A DNA stretch of 64,000 nt from Pollenia angustigena (Eukaryota > Arthropoda > Insecta > Diptera > Polleniidae). Of this stretch, positions 20,541 to 30,757 are shown piece by piece. The notes under the pieces were generated by a model. It saw nothing but the letters and a program-made list of their open reading frames with translations, was not told the DNA's origin and did no database searches. The stretch lies in contig OV884060.1 of assembly GCA_930367215.1 (NCBI GenBank), forward strand, positions 211,485,253 through 211,549,252, written 5' to 3'. Each line of letters starts with the position of its first letter. Position 1 is the stretch's first letter. The translations under genes were made by a program, and so were the position numbers.

Positions 20541-20981
20541 TAATGGAAATATGGCATTCAATTATGGGGTACTGCATGCGCATCAATCATCCAAAAGCTT
20601 TAAAGAAGACAGTCTAGAATATTACGACAAGTTGTCTGCGCCCCATGGTATATACATACGTAATGATATTATCCACAGAGATCTCAACGTCCCCACTATC
20701 CAGGAGGAAATTAAAAAATATTCAATAAGCTACATAGATAAACTAATGGTCCACCCTAACTACCTCGCTCGGGGTCTGCTTCAGTTCGAAGGTCACCAGA
20801 GGCTAAAAAGAACCAATACTTTGAGCCTAACTAGAAGACATTTTTAAAGTTTGAATACGGCAGCTAGTGGTTACATTGGTAACAACTAATAAACAACAAG
20901 TAGAATTAAGATTTGAAAACATATTGTAAATTTCGATAAGAAAGATTCAATAATAAAAATAAATTAAAAAAAAAAAAAAAT
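20541..20981 (+). pseudogene. Jockey-type LINE, 3' end only (LINE-E copy 2)
   Basis: Codons from about 20548 give NYGVLHAHQSSKSFKEDSLE, HGIYIRNDIIHRDLNVPTIQ, EEIKKYSISYIDKLMVHPNY and LARGLLQFEGHQR, ending LSLTRRHF-stop at about 20847. A 3' UTR with AATAAAAATAAA and a poly-A tail (about 20967-20980) follow. The same text is the C-terminus of the fuller Jockey copy at 47218-49038. The 5' truncation point coincides with the right end of the DNA transposon. Confidence 0.85.
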
Positions 20982-20994
20982 ACGATTTAAACAT

Positions 20995-21575
20995 GAAAAT
21001 TATGTTAATAATGCGCAAAATGTCGTATTGAATTGATGCCACTGTAGTCATAGCCATAGACGACGCATAAAAATATGACAAAATTTTACGATGACGTTAG
21101 TCATTAGATGGATGTCACTGTAGTCATGGCATAGATGACGCATGAAATATGACAAAATTTCATGATGACGTTCGTCATTGAATTGATGTCACTGTAGTCA
21201 TAGCATAGATGACGGATAAAATATGACAAAATTTTACGATGACGTTATTCATTAGATGGATGTCACTGTAGTCATGGCATAGATGACGCATAAAATATGA
21301 CAATATTTCATGATGACGTTCGTCATTGAATTGATGTCACTGTAGTCATAGCATAAATGACGGATAAAATATGACAAAATTTAACGATGACGTTAGTCAT
21401 TAGATGGATGTCACTGTAGTCATGGCATAGATGACGCATAAAATATGACAATATTTCATGATGACGTTCGTCATTGGATTGATGTCACTTTTTGCCTCAT
21501 TGATGCCATTTGTAATAACATTAATGTCACAATTCTAATGTTGGGGCATCATCAATATGAAGATGCATTTTTCTA
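20995..21575. repeat. 74-bp tandem repeat element, copy 1 (seven units)
   Basis: Units start with GATG(T/C)CACTGTAGTCAT and recur at 74-bp steps (anchor g at 21114, 21188, 21262, 21336, 21410, 21484; the first, at 21038, is 76 bp before the second). Two variants alternate: GGCATAGATGACGCATAAA and AGCATA(G/A)ATGACGGATAAA, so the true period is 148 bp. A unique right part (TTTTTGCCTCATTGATGCCA ... AATATGAAGATGCATTTTT) closes the element. Copy 2, with fewer units, flanks LINE-E near 47.1 and 49.1 kb. Confidence 0.9.
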
Positions 21576-21579
21576 TGAG

Positions 21580-22990
21580 TTGTTGCATTGCAAAAATTAG
21601 ACTTTTCGCTGGAAATGCCCATATCGAATAAGAAATCGAACATCGTGAAAAGTTTCGCACAAAGTTTATGTTCTGTTGATTGTAAAATGTTTGGTTAACA
21701 TTTTAATTTACAAAGTTTTCAATAAATATCTTATCACTTTCTAACTTAGCGCGCACTCACACACAAACTCACTTCGAAACCCTGCAGTCAAAAACAGCTT
21801 TTTATTGTTTCAAAATTTCAAATTAGTAAAATGCATTCTGCAGTCGAATTGTTCTTAACTTTAGTTTACCTCATTAGTTTCTTAAGCCTTCTTGTTTAAC
21901 TATTTTTTTTTTTTATTATTATTATTATTAAAAACTGCTGATTTATTTTTTTTTTTTTTTTTTGTTTTGTTTTATTCCCATTAAAAAAAGCTTTAACAGC
22001 AACACAGCCAACGAAAATAAAGTTAATGTAACATACGTTTTGTTGCTTTTCCTCTCAATCTAAACTGGCTTTAAGCAACAAACAACAACACCAACAAACC
22101 AAAAAAAGCCTGCAAATAAAAAAACAAATCTGGCAAAGTAGCAAATCTGGTTGTTGGCTTGAAAAAATTTTGCAATAAACGAAAGTTGTTTTTATACATA
22201 TTTTTTTTTTTTTCTTTATTTATTTATTAACTTGGTTTTAGTCATTTGTAACGTTACAGTGGTCTCCTTTAAATTAATGTTTTGTTGTTGTTGTTAATGC
22301 TGCTGTTTGAATTTGTTAGCGATTTTTTTTTTAATTTTTTCCTTAGGAGTTGGCGTTTAACGTCAAATCTCGAATGTATCAGACCAGTTTTGGTAATTTA
22401 CAATTAGCTGGTCATGATTTATTTCTAACGTTTAGATGAAGTAAATTCGTTAGATTTATGTTAATTTTACATTTTATTTGGATTATTTTTAATAAAAATT
22501 TCTGCATAAAATTGTTGTTAAAATATTTCATATAAATAAAACAAAAACAGATTTTTAATATAAAATTTATGTTAAATTTGAATTTAAAACGACCTTGATA
22601 TAGTTTTAGATAGAAAAACAAATACGTATGTATATAAATTAATAAGAGAATTAAGATGCTCTAAAATGAAAAAGTTGATTATAAAAAGTTATAAAAATTT
22701 AAAAAAAAAATATATTAGAAGAAAAGTTGTTTATGTAGGAAAAATTACGGAAAAAGGCTATTTGTACTGAGAAATACAATAATAAAAAGCTTTTGCGTTA
22801 AAATAATAATATATTCAGTTGAAAGAGCTCTTACCGCAAAAAAAAAAGCTTAAACGCCATCATTTGAAATTTTTGTTTTTATTTAATCAACTTAAATGTC
22901 ATGGTCTCAAAAGGTACAGTTTTTACGATTTTATAGCATAAATAATTTTAACTTAAACGCCAACCTTCATACAAAATGTTTATGTAATAT
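21580..22990. other. AT-rich non-coding DNA
   Basis: This stretch has long poly-T runs near 21905 and 21948-21963, and AT-rich sequence after that. No gene or repeat structure is supported. Confidence 0.5.
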
Positions 22991-22991
22991 A

Positions 22992-23241
22992 GGCCCAAAT
23001 TGTGTTAAACTCAACGCAACGCCAAAAAATACATTGAAAGCCCAAATAATGTCAAAAATATTTCATAATTTTGTTGTTGCTTTCCATAGAAATTCATATT
23101 TCGTGTTAAAATTTTCAACGCCATAAGATATGCAGCGTTTAATACATGTTGCTGTAGAAAGCAACAACAAAATATATTTGACATTGTTTGTGCTTTGAAT
23201 GTATTTTTTGGCGTTGCGTTGCGTTATGCACAATAAGGGCC
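22992..23241. mobile_element. palindromic MITE, family F2 copy 2
   Basis: GGCCCAAATTGTG ... CAACGCAACGCCAAAAAATA on the left pairs with TATTTTTTGGCGTTGCGTTG ... CACAATAAGGGCC on the right. The interior shares AATTTTGTTGTTGCTTTC and AACGCCATAAGATATGCAGC with the copy at 18518-18792. Flanks ATA and TTA are compatible with a diverged 3-bp duplication. Confidence 0.82.
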
Positions 23242-23399
23242 TTAATAAAAAAAAACCTTTTCCTGCAAAATGGTGTTTTTGTCGCTTAAGTTTTTTTTTC
23301 GTAAAGGCTCGATATAATAATAAAATTACAATAAATAGATATTTAATTAAAAGGCTTCTTCTTTAATATAAAATGTTTATTAACACAGTCAAAAACTTT

Positions 23400-23545
23400 A
23401 ATAAATTTGGTGAACAAATTCATCTAAATGCTTTCGAATGAATTTCGATTCGTTTAATATCGACTGAAAGAATTAGAAATAAAATTGCTTTTGAATCCAA
23501 AAAGTATTCGCTCACGACTTCCAAAATTAACCTCCTGGTATTTTG
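23400..23545. mobile_element. half copy of foldback MITE family F1
   Basis: The block GAATTTCGATTCGTTTAATATCGACTGAAAGAATTAGAAATAAAATTGC... to CTCACGACTTCCAAAATTA is one arm of the family seen at 9345-9599 and 46739-46982. The opposite arm is missing or unrecognisable. Confidence 0.7.
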
Positions 23546-23639
23546 ATAAATTTTTCAAATTTGTATAGATCCTGAGATGAACTGTATGTTTGGAAATATT
23601 GATCTAAAAAAATAATATAATGTTTTTTCAATAATTAGT

Positions 23640-23905
23640 GTTGAGGTTATTTTATTGAACTGTTCATAGTTTTTTATCCAAGTTTTGATATTTTTATCAA
23701 GATAAAGTTCATTGAATTTAATTTTCATTAAATCATATTTTCTATGAAGACAGGAATTTTTACAACATGAAATGAACTAAAATTTATTGATGTTTTTCAT
23801 TCTTGGCTGCCGCGGGAATTGAACCCGGGCTTTTACGGACAGGTTACCCTTCCATGTTTCGATTGCAACCACTCAATCTCTTCAAAAGGGTTGGCCGTTT
23901 AACAC
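23640..23905 (-). mobile_element. tRNA-derived SINE, copy 1
   Basis: On the minus strand the head contains an A-box-like TGAGTGGTTGCAA and a good B-box GGGTTCAATTCCC, followed by GCGGCAGCCAAGAATG. The body then shares CAATAAATTT, TTTCGTGTTGTAAAA-type and AAAATTAAATT blocks, in the same order, with the sequence at 57290-57490. A tRNA-like head plus a shared unrelated body is the hallmark of a SINE, transcribed by RNA polymerase III and mobilised by a LINE. It is not a functional tRNA: no complete cloverleaf could be folded. Confidence 0.65.
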
Positions 23906-24541
23906 TCACAACCATTAACGACTGCTGGCAGTCAATAGCCAAACATCAATCTTTAAACCAAATTGTATTTAACTACCCGTCTCCACCATCCATCAACTTG
24001 GTAAGAACAGCATGTCGCACATGAATTCTACTCGTGTAGACTGTTCATGTTCATGTTTTGTCCATGTGCTGCCATCGTTGCCTAAACATTCGTCTTAGCA
24101 ACCATGTACGCCATGATGTTGGCCATACAATGTATTTTCTGTATACAACCAAACGCACAAAAACAAAAATTGCGGTCAATCAGAACATGAACATCAACAC
24201 GTATTCGCCACATACAAGAACATAAACAAATTAATACCGTTGCTCTGGCGGCGTTATGGTCTTGTCAGGTTCTAATCGAAAGCGCATGGAGACGTGGGGT
24301 AACCTTTGGTAGATCGAAATTTGCTTTGAATGATTATCTACTTTTAATTGATTTACATGTTCATCCCTAATTCTGCTTTTTCGTACTTTTTGTCAAGCAT
24401 TCTTCTTGAAATCCGAAGTGCATTTTTCTGTTTGTCATGTTTTTATCTTTCTTTTTTCTTGTTGACCTTAATAATATGTTTTTTTTTTTTTTTCAACGGC
24501 CTAAGGAAATATAATAATATCTGATCCAGCAACACAAATAA
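23906..24541. other. unassigned non-coding DNA
   Basis: This is moderately AT-rich with no recognised gene. CATGTTCATGTT and GAACATGAACAT blocks (about 24040-24200) hint at an inverted repeat, but I could not delimit an element. Confidence 0.4.
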
Positions 24542-24660
24542 AATCCCAATAAAAAATGGAGCTTCCAACGAAGCAGGTTTGTAAGGGAGAAACATAAACG
24601 TTTTGCTTACCATTGCGCCTACGGAAGACATGCATTTTAAATGGCGAGTTCCCACATTTC
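24542..24660. repeat. partial MITE of CCCAATAAAAAATG family
   Basis: CCCAATAAAAAATGGAGCTT through AAACATAAACGTTTTGCTTACCATT... to GGCGAGTTCCCAC is nearly identical to 45551-45668. Only the left part of that element is present here. Confidence 0.78.
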
Positions 24661-24687
24661 AGTGTTTGACAAATTCAAATTCAACCA

Positions 24688-24792
24688 TGGAGAGGTAAAC
24701 AATTGAGCAGCTCGTTAAGATTGTTGAAGCCTTTTACGAAAATGAGCGTTTAAATCAAAGTGCATTTCGTGAACTTCGTGAGCTGTACACTA
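24688..24792 (+). pseudogene. mariner-like transposase, N-terminal relic
   Basis: The frame reads MER-stop-TIEQLVKIVEAFYENERLNQ, then SAFRELRELY. It aligns with the N-terminus of the intact transposase at 908-1993 (MERYTIQQRVKVIQTYYENG / RSNQNAYRALRDFF), with one stop where Tyr stands. Coding similarity stops at about 24792, where CACTAACATAGTGAATTT begins, so the element was truncated or interrupted there. The DDE/D core is absent. Confidence 0.82.
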
Positions 24793-26869
24793 ACATAGTG
24801 AATTTTTTCATATCACAATCTCTAAATCTTTTGTTTGTGTTTGTGAATTTGTACACAAACAAAAAATGGTACACAACGATTGTAAGCTGGCGAACACAAA
24901 CACTTAAATAACTTACCGAACTTGTTTTAGCGTACGTACGCTTTTAAGGGTTCTGTACTTGTTAGCGTACGCGTAGTGAACTTTTTTTTCTCTAAGTATC
25001 TGCGTATTCAGCGTTTTATGTATTTGTTTTTTTTTCTAAGGAAAAGATTTTAAATAATAAATTCTTTGTATGTGTGGGAATGGAAATAAGAAATATAATT
25101 TTTTTAATGGTTTATATAACAGGAGTGCAAAAATACTCTATCGATAACATTGAAAATAAAATATGATTTGTCATCCATGGCTATCAAAAACAGCTGACAA
25201 GTTTTTCACCACACATGCGACGCATACAATAGTCACATACAACTAAACGGATGATACTAACAATTTGCAGCATGAGACAAGTCGATCAACAATGAAAGCC
25301 AACGATAAAATAACAGTTTTCATTCGAATTTTCGGTTTCTATTCAGACATGTCTAACCAACACGTTTGTTTTGTTTGTAGGCGATCGGGGAAGAGCAGAA
25401 AGAGGGGTTGCCAAACAGACATGAAATGAGTTTTCATGTTTCTCTATAAGAATTTTCACGTTTTCAATGTGTATGTATGTGTATATTAGAGTATTACACC
25501 CAATTTGCATGATGATTTTTTCCCCTATTTTTGAAACATGTCTTTTTTAGTTTGATAGCGAGCGGGGGAGTGAAGTAAGCAGGGTAGAAAAAAAGACATA
25601 AATCGTATTTTCTGTGATTTTTTTGACATTCCTCTTTGCACTTAATTTTGTTTTTTTTATTTATGTTGTATTTTTTTTCAAAATGACAATTGCTTTTTAA
25701 AATATAAAAAAATAAACAAATTTTATTTAAAAAAAATTCAATACATTCATACATAAATAAGGAAAACAGAAAAAATCAAACAAAAAAAGAAACATTGTGA
25801 AAATTTTACATGTTTTTGGAAGTTTCTTTAAAAGAGAACTACAAAAAAGACATGTCTTTTAAATCATCGTGAAAATTAGGTGTTAGACATGAGAACAGTC
25901 ATGTTTGGGAAGACATCGTGAAAAGAGAATAGGTTTTTGGAAGCATGTTCAAAAGAGAATGTCAAAAACAGACATGTCTGGAAACACTCCGTGTAAACTC
26001 CCTCTAAGAAATATTACGCGACAACAAATGTCAAAATCAGTCAGTTGTATTGTGGTTGTCAAGAGAGGCATTTTGTTAAAATATTAAACGAAATTTAGCT
26101 TAACACACTGCATAATATTTTTTCATAAATAGGTTTTTTTAATTGACACCACTAAAAAAATTTTATTGTTTTTTAAAATATTTTTCGAAAAATTCTTTTC
26201 TAAATTTGTTGTTAACTGCTTTTTTGTTTTCTCCTTTGTTTTTTATTCTGCTTTGTTTGTAGCACAGAGTTGTATTTTTATGGCTTAATTTCTATATTTT
26301 GCCGATTTTAATTTTCAAACTAGCGTTTCATTTGTGGAATTGTTGATGCGGCAATACATTCATTTGGCGATACATAAATGGGTTAAGTTAGAAACGTAAT
26401 ACATATCTTCTGACCAAAAGTGGATTACATTAGAAACGTAACATCTTTCGACCAACAAGTCGATAGTTTGTGGATCCGCTTAAGAGATCGATAATAAGTG
26501 ACTTGTCGTCGGTCACTTAAAGGCACAAATACACTGATCAAAATACTCGTCAAGCATTGTGGTTGTATGTGTCACACCGACAATGCTGGATGGAAAATCC
26601 AAAAATTTAGATATCACGGCGAATATTGCGTCCAGCACACGTACACGTGTGAATTCACCTGCTGGACAAGCATTTGGCAAGTGTGTTTGGCCCTTAAGAT
26701 ATCGACCGACATCGTGGGCCTGGCTATTAATAAAGAATAGATTTTATTTATAATTTTCAATGGATTAAGATTTTCTTAAGCCCTTATGACACTACATTTT
26801 TAATGCATTGTTCAAGTTTTGGTGAACGTGCAAATATAAAGTAATATAAAAATTTACCAGGTGCGAAGC
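24793..26869. other. unassigned non-coding DNA
   Basis: This stretch includes an AAAGAGAATGTCAAAAACAGACATG-type motif repeated around 25845-25985, and two direct TTAGAAACGTAA units near 26389 and 26429. A GC-richer block at about 26480-26735 has an 80-codon ORF I cannot identify. No transposon ends were found. Confidence 0.45.
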
Positions 26870-26877
26870 GTTCAGCT

Positions 26878-27280
26878 TAGGGATGCCAAACGAGATATCC
26901 CGAATCCCGAAATCCCGGGATTTTTCGGGATTGATAAATCCCGAATCCCGGGATTTTTAATATATCAACTTTTGTGTACAAAAATGTTTGTTTTTATTGA
27001 ATTTTTATACTCTATACAAAAAAAAAATTATTAAAAATTATATTTCAGTTTTATTTTTATAATTCTTATTTTTCTTTTTTAAAAATATACTTATGTTAAA
27101 TATATAATACCTTTTGTAAATTCATAAATAAATAAAAAGTGTTGTTTATTTAAAAAAAATCCCGAAATCCCTGGAAATCCCTGGAAATCCCGGGATCCAG
27201 AAATCCCGGCATTTCGGGATCGGGTTTAAAAAATCCCGAATCCCGGGATTTTCTGAAATCAATCCCGATTGGCATCCTTA
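26878..27280. mobile_element. hAT MITE with 8-bp target duplication
   Basis: The ends are TAGGGATGCCAA and TTGGCATCCTTA, with GTTCAGCT repeated exactly at 26870-26877 and 27281-27288. Subterminal regions carry many TCCCGGGATTT and CCCGAA units in both orientations. The AT-rich middle has no gene. Eight-base duplications and TAG/CTA ends fit the hAT superfamily. A sequence rich in the same TCCCGGGA units at about 41395-41465 may be a relic of a relative. Confidence 0.9.
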
Positions 27281-28463
27281 GTTCAGCTGTATAAATATAA
27301 ATGGCAAGGTGTCAAAAATTTTACTAAAGTTATCGATAAAAAATTAAGTTATATCAAAAAAAAATGTAAAATTGTTCAACTTAAAATTGACATTTCAAGC
27401 TTGAAAAACAAAAGAGTTGCTGAATCAGTGGTTTATGGGCAATTTCAGCGATTTACCGCTTTTTGTTTTTAGTTTTCTCATAAACAAAAAGTTGGCAACA
27501 TTTAATAAAATTAACAGAACAGGGATGGCTAAGTTGTTTCAATTGTACTTTTGTGTTGATACTTTTTAAACTAAGATTTATAATACGTTTTTGTAGTGTT
27601 TTTTAAGAACATAAATAAAATTAATTTCAACAAAAAAAAAATCTTTTAGTACAATTAGGTACAATTTTTAAAGGTTGTTCGTACAATTTTAAAAATTCGC
27701 AACGCCACCCCTGAAACAAAAGCATAACAAGAGAAAAAAAACTAAAACACTTTGTTTACATTTTTTATAGTTTTCTATTTCTAGCATTTGCCGTTTCTTT
27801 CTATCAATTCTATATCAATTAGTCTGGGTTTACACTAGAGTTGTCAATTATTCGCCTTTCAACTTTGTTCGAATAATTCAAATAATTGTTTTTGTTCGTT
27901 CGACCAAACGATAAAATCTAAAAAATTATTCGATTAATCGATGAGAATAACGAATAAAAAAATTATTTTTACAAAAAAATTACTATGGAAAATCTTCTAT
28001 TCCATCCGCTATGACTTCTTCTTTTTTTGATGCATAGCATTTTTCATCTTAACTCCATATCGTTGTATAACTTAAAGTCATCGTAAAACCCTTAATTCCT
28101 TAATAATCCGATATTACTCAGGATTTTCGAAAGGCGTTGGCACACCTACACCATCTTCAGCCAAACTTCTGTCTACAATTTCTTCTATAGAACAGCCGCT
28201 GTCTATCTTAATTTATTTTTCCATTGAACCAAGTTCAGCGTTTCTTGATGTCGTTGGATTATCTTCCACTACATCGATTTCAATGGTAATATTGTGACAC
28301 ATGCAACAACATTTTCTACATTCAAGATATGATTTATATAAATCAATTCTTTATTTTTAAGCTTTTTGTTTATTTCTAAATGTTTCACCCGAAATTGAAA
28401 AATACCCTTTCTTGAAAATTTTTTAACGTTTGATTTAAAAATAAAACAGCTGATACAATTGAG

Positions 28464-28714
28464 AAGGTGAGTTGCAAAATTAAAAATACGAGATGGCAAA
28501 TGATTCTTTCAGTTGTTTTGGCGCTTTATTAGACGAAATATTCTGATTGCATCAATGCATGTCCGTGCTAAAATCACGGAAGAGAACATGCATTATTGAT
28601 ACAATTAGTACATTTCTTCTCATTAAGCGCCAAAAGAACTATTAGAATCAATTGTCATCTCGTATTTTTAATTTTGTTACGAACGAGTTTTGCAACTCAC
28701 CTACTCAATTGTTT
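28464..28714. mobile_element. foldback MITE within the hAT element
   Basis: Left arm GGTGAGTTGCAAAATTAAAA, ATACGAGATGGCAAATGATTC and TTTTGGCGC; right arm is the inverse (GCGCCAAAAGAAC, GAATCAATTGTCATCTCGTA, GTTTTGCAACTCACC). The outermost CAATTGAG / CTCAATTG also pair. The loop lies near 28550-28600. Confidence 0.75.
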
Positions 28715-28762
28715 GTTAAGATTTGTTTAATAAGAACATAAAATACATTTCTAAAATACACA

Positions 28763-29767
28763 CAGAAAAAATTATTTTTCCAATTCAAAGAAAAAATTTG
28801 TAGAATCAAACAATTTTTTGCCTGAAATCGGTCCTATAAACAAATTCGCATATTCAAACAATTTATTTGCATTTGGTTTATTGAAAAAAACACTGATTTT
28901 TTCAAATAAATAATTTAACTGAATCAAACAAAAAGTTTACTGAAATTCATATACCAAATTTCAAAATCAAAAAAAAACAGGTTTTTGCACAAGCAATGAT
29001 GCGCACACAAGCCGGCACTGTATTAGAAGATGATGGCAGAGAGAGCAGAGCGGCCGGCTGGCTTTGAGACACATTTTTTTGTTGGAATAATTTTTGAACG
29101 AAGTTGTATTTTTATACACACAATGTTTTTCGTCATCACTCACTGTTGCTGTATCCTTTCCTTTGCTAATGAAGAAGAAATGTAACCCAAAAACGGCGAC
29201 AGGCCGACTCGATATGTTTTTCGTCATCATTATATTTTTGTATTTAATGTATTTAAGCAAACAGTTTGAAAAAATTGAATACGGGATTTTGGTTTTTTTT
29301 TTAACCAACTTTGAAACCAACCAAAAATTTATTTGTTTCTTATAATGTTGTTGTTGTTTCTGTTGTTTAAAAAGAGTGAAACGTTTTTTTACCTGTTATT
29401 TTTTTTTTTTTTTACTTCAAACCTCTTCATCTTTCTTACTGTTGTACTTTTTTAAAGTGTCCAAAAATAGACTGTATGTGTTTTTTGTTGTAGTTCTTAT
29501 ATTTCACATTAGGAAGTGTTGCTTACGATGAAATAAAAAAATGCAAAAAGACGACAACATTAAAAAGCGTTAAATATTTCATACAAAATTATGAAAACTT
29601 GAAACCAATAACGCGTGTATTATATTTTTGAATGGTTGTCAACATTTTTGTTGGTTAAATAAAAATCAAACAAAAATTTTAATTGAATCAGTAAAAAAAT
29701 TTGTAGAAATTAAAAAAATTATCAAACAAGCGTTTGTTTGAAAATAATTCGGCAATAATTTTTTCTG
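28763..29767. mobile_element. 1-kb TIR transposon family T1, copy 2
   Basis: This is almost identical to 15585-16578, in the same orientation, with the same CAGAAAAAATTATT ends. Visible differences are a GGCTGGC-type insertion near 29055, a GGCGACAGGCC insertion near 29195, poly-T length and scattered substitutions. High similarity between two loci 13 kb apart implies recent spread or recent duplication. Unrelated flanks favour separate transposition. Confidence 0.9.
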
Positions 29768-30254
29768 TGCAATGAGAACACAACATGGTTTTTGCTTACT
29801 AAACATTGAGATTAATTACAACCAGGGCTATAGCAACAATATTTTTTAACTTTCCCACATTTTGTATAAAATTACTAAAAACTTATGAGAGTAAACTAAA
29901 TTCTAAGCTTTTATTTAATTTATTTTTTAATAAAAAAAAAATTGTTCGATTAATCGACATTAACTAATCGATTTATTCGTTAATCGAAAATCGTCGTTTT
30001 AAAATTATTCGAACAAGACTTTGGTTTTGTTTCATCGATTAATCGAATAATTCTTAATCGGTTGACAACTCTAGTTTACACTATGAAAGTTTTCTTTCAG
30101 AAAGTCTCATTTTTTTGGTGAGAGGGGAAGAGAATATGCCACTTTCCTCTCCCCTACCCTCTAACACACTAACATTTTCTGAAAACAAAACTTTCATAGT
30201 GTGAACCCAGATTTAATGAATAAAAAATGAAACGTCATAAGGGCTTTAATAATA

Positions 30255-30755
30255 CAGTAGACGCTCAGAGATTCGAACTCTCAGAAATTAGAATTTCCAG
30301 AAATTCGAATCAGTGTTTTCATTACATTTGGCGCTCTAAAATTAGAATCCAAAATTCGAATTTCCGAGTGGTTTTTTTTTTTCTTTTTATTGTAAACACT
30401 AAAATTTCGACAGTTTAGTTTTACCAAATACAAAGTAAAAAGGGGAATCCCATTTTAAAAGATGATTTACAGATTTTGTAGATGTTGTTAGAGTTTAAAA
30501 GTCAGTTTTTTTGGTGTTAGTATTACACATGCTAAATAAAGTCAAATTAACTGAATTGTTATTTTTTGTTATATTTCGTTAAGTTTTTATAGTTTTTATG
30601 TTAAATTAACTAAAATTAAAAAAAAGAATAGTTTTTTATATTTTTATGGTCAAATTTACCTAAATTTTTGTGTAAAAAACCGTCCAGAAATTCGAATAAT
30701 TCGGAAATTCGAATCGCCCTAAAAACAAAGTGGTTCGAATTTCCGAGCGTTTACT
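30255..30755. mobile_element. pogo-like MITE P1
   Basis: The ends CAGTAGACGCTCAGAGATTC and its inverse GAATTTCCGAGCGTTTACTG are flanked by TA on both sides (30253-30254, 30756-30757). The subterminal AGAAATTCGAA motif is repeated in both arms. CAG...CTG ends with TA duplications fit pogo/Tigger-type members of the Tc1/mariner superfamily. No transposase. Confidence 0.85.
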
Positions 30756-30757
30756 GT

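Larger units (their letters stand above)
27836..30073. mobile_element. hAT-type element with nested transposon
   Basis: The ends are TAGAGTTGTCAA and TTGACAACTCTA. The duplication GTTTACAC is exact at 27828-27835 and 30074-30081. Both terminal regions are full of CGATTAATCGA / ATTATTCG motifs. The interior holds a foldback at 28464-28714 and the second copy of the 1-kb T1 transposon (28763-29767). I could not identify a transposase; short open stretches such as 28269-28499 are unassigned. Confidence 0.9.
27823..30212. mobile_element. outer MITE split by a hAT element
   Basis: TCTGGGTTTACACTATGAAA at the left (27823-27835 continuing at 30074) pairs with TTTCATAGTGTGAACCCAGA at 30193-30212. 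The left arm is cut by the hAT element at 27836. Without the insert the MITE is about 150 bp. Confidence 0.85.

Noticed and set aside
20503..20847. A 114-residue gene starting at 20503
   Set aside because: The first residues come from the transposon terminus and the rest from a Jockey 3' end; an accidental fusion.
20995..21575. CRISPR array (regular repeats)
   Set aside because: The 74-bp units are contiguous without unique spacers, and the genome is eukaryotic.
23800..23880. tRNA gene on the minus strand
   Set aside because: Only B-box and 3'-end-like parts fit; no full cloverleaf or clear anticodon loop. The shared body at 57.3 kb indicates a SINE.
26498..26740. 80-residue ORF with several cysteines
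   Set aside because: No recognised motif, no second copy to support coding; kept only as unassigned GC-richer DNA.
28967..29345. ORFs shared by both copies of the T1 transposon
   Set aside because: Low-complexity translations (Phe/Lys-rich); conservation reflects recent DNA identity, and poly-T length changes would break the frames.
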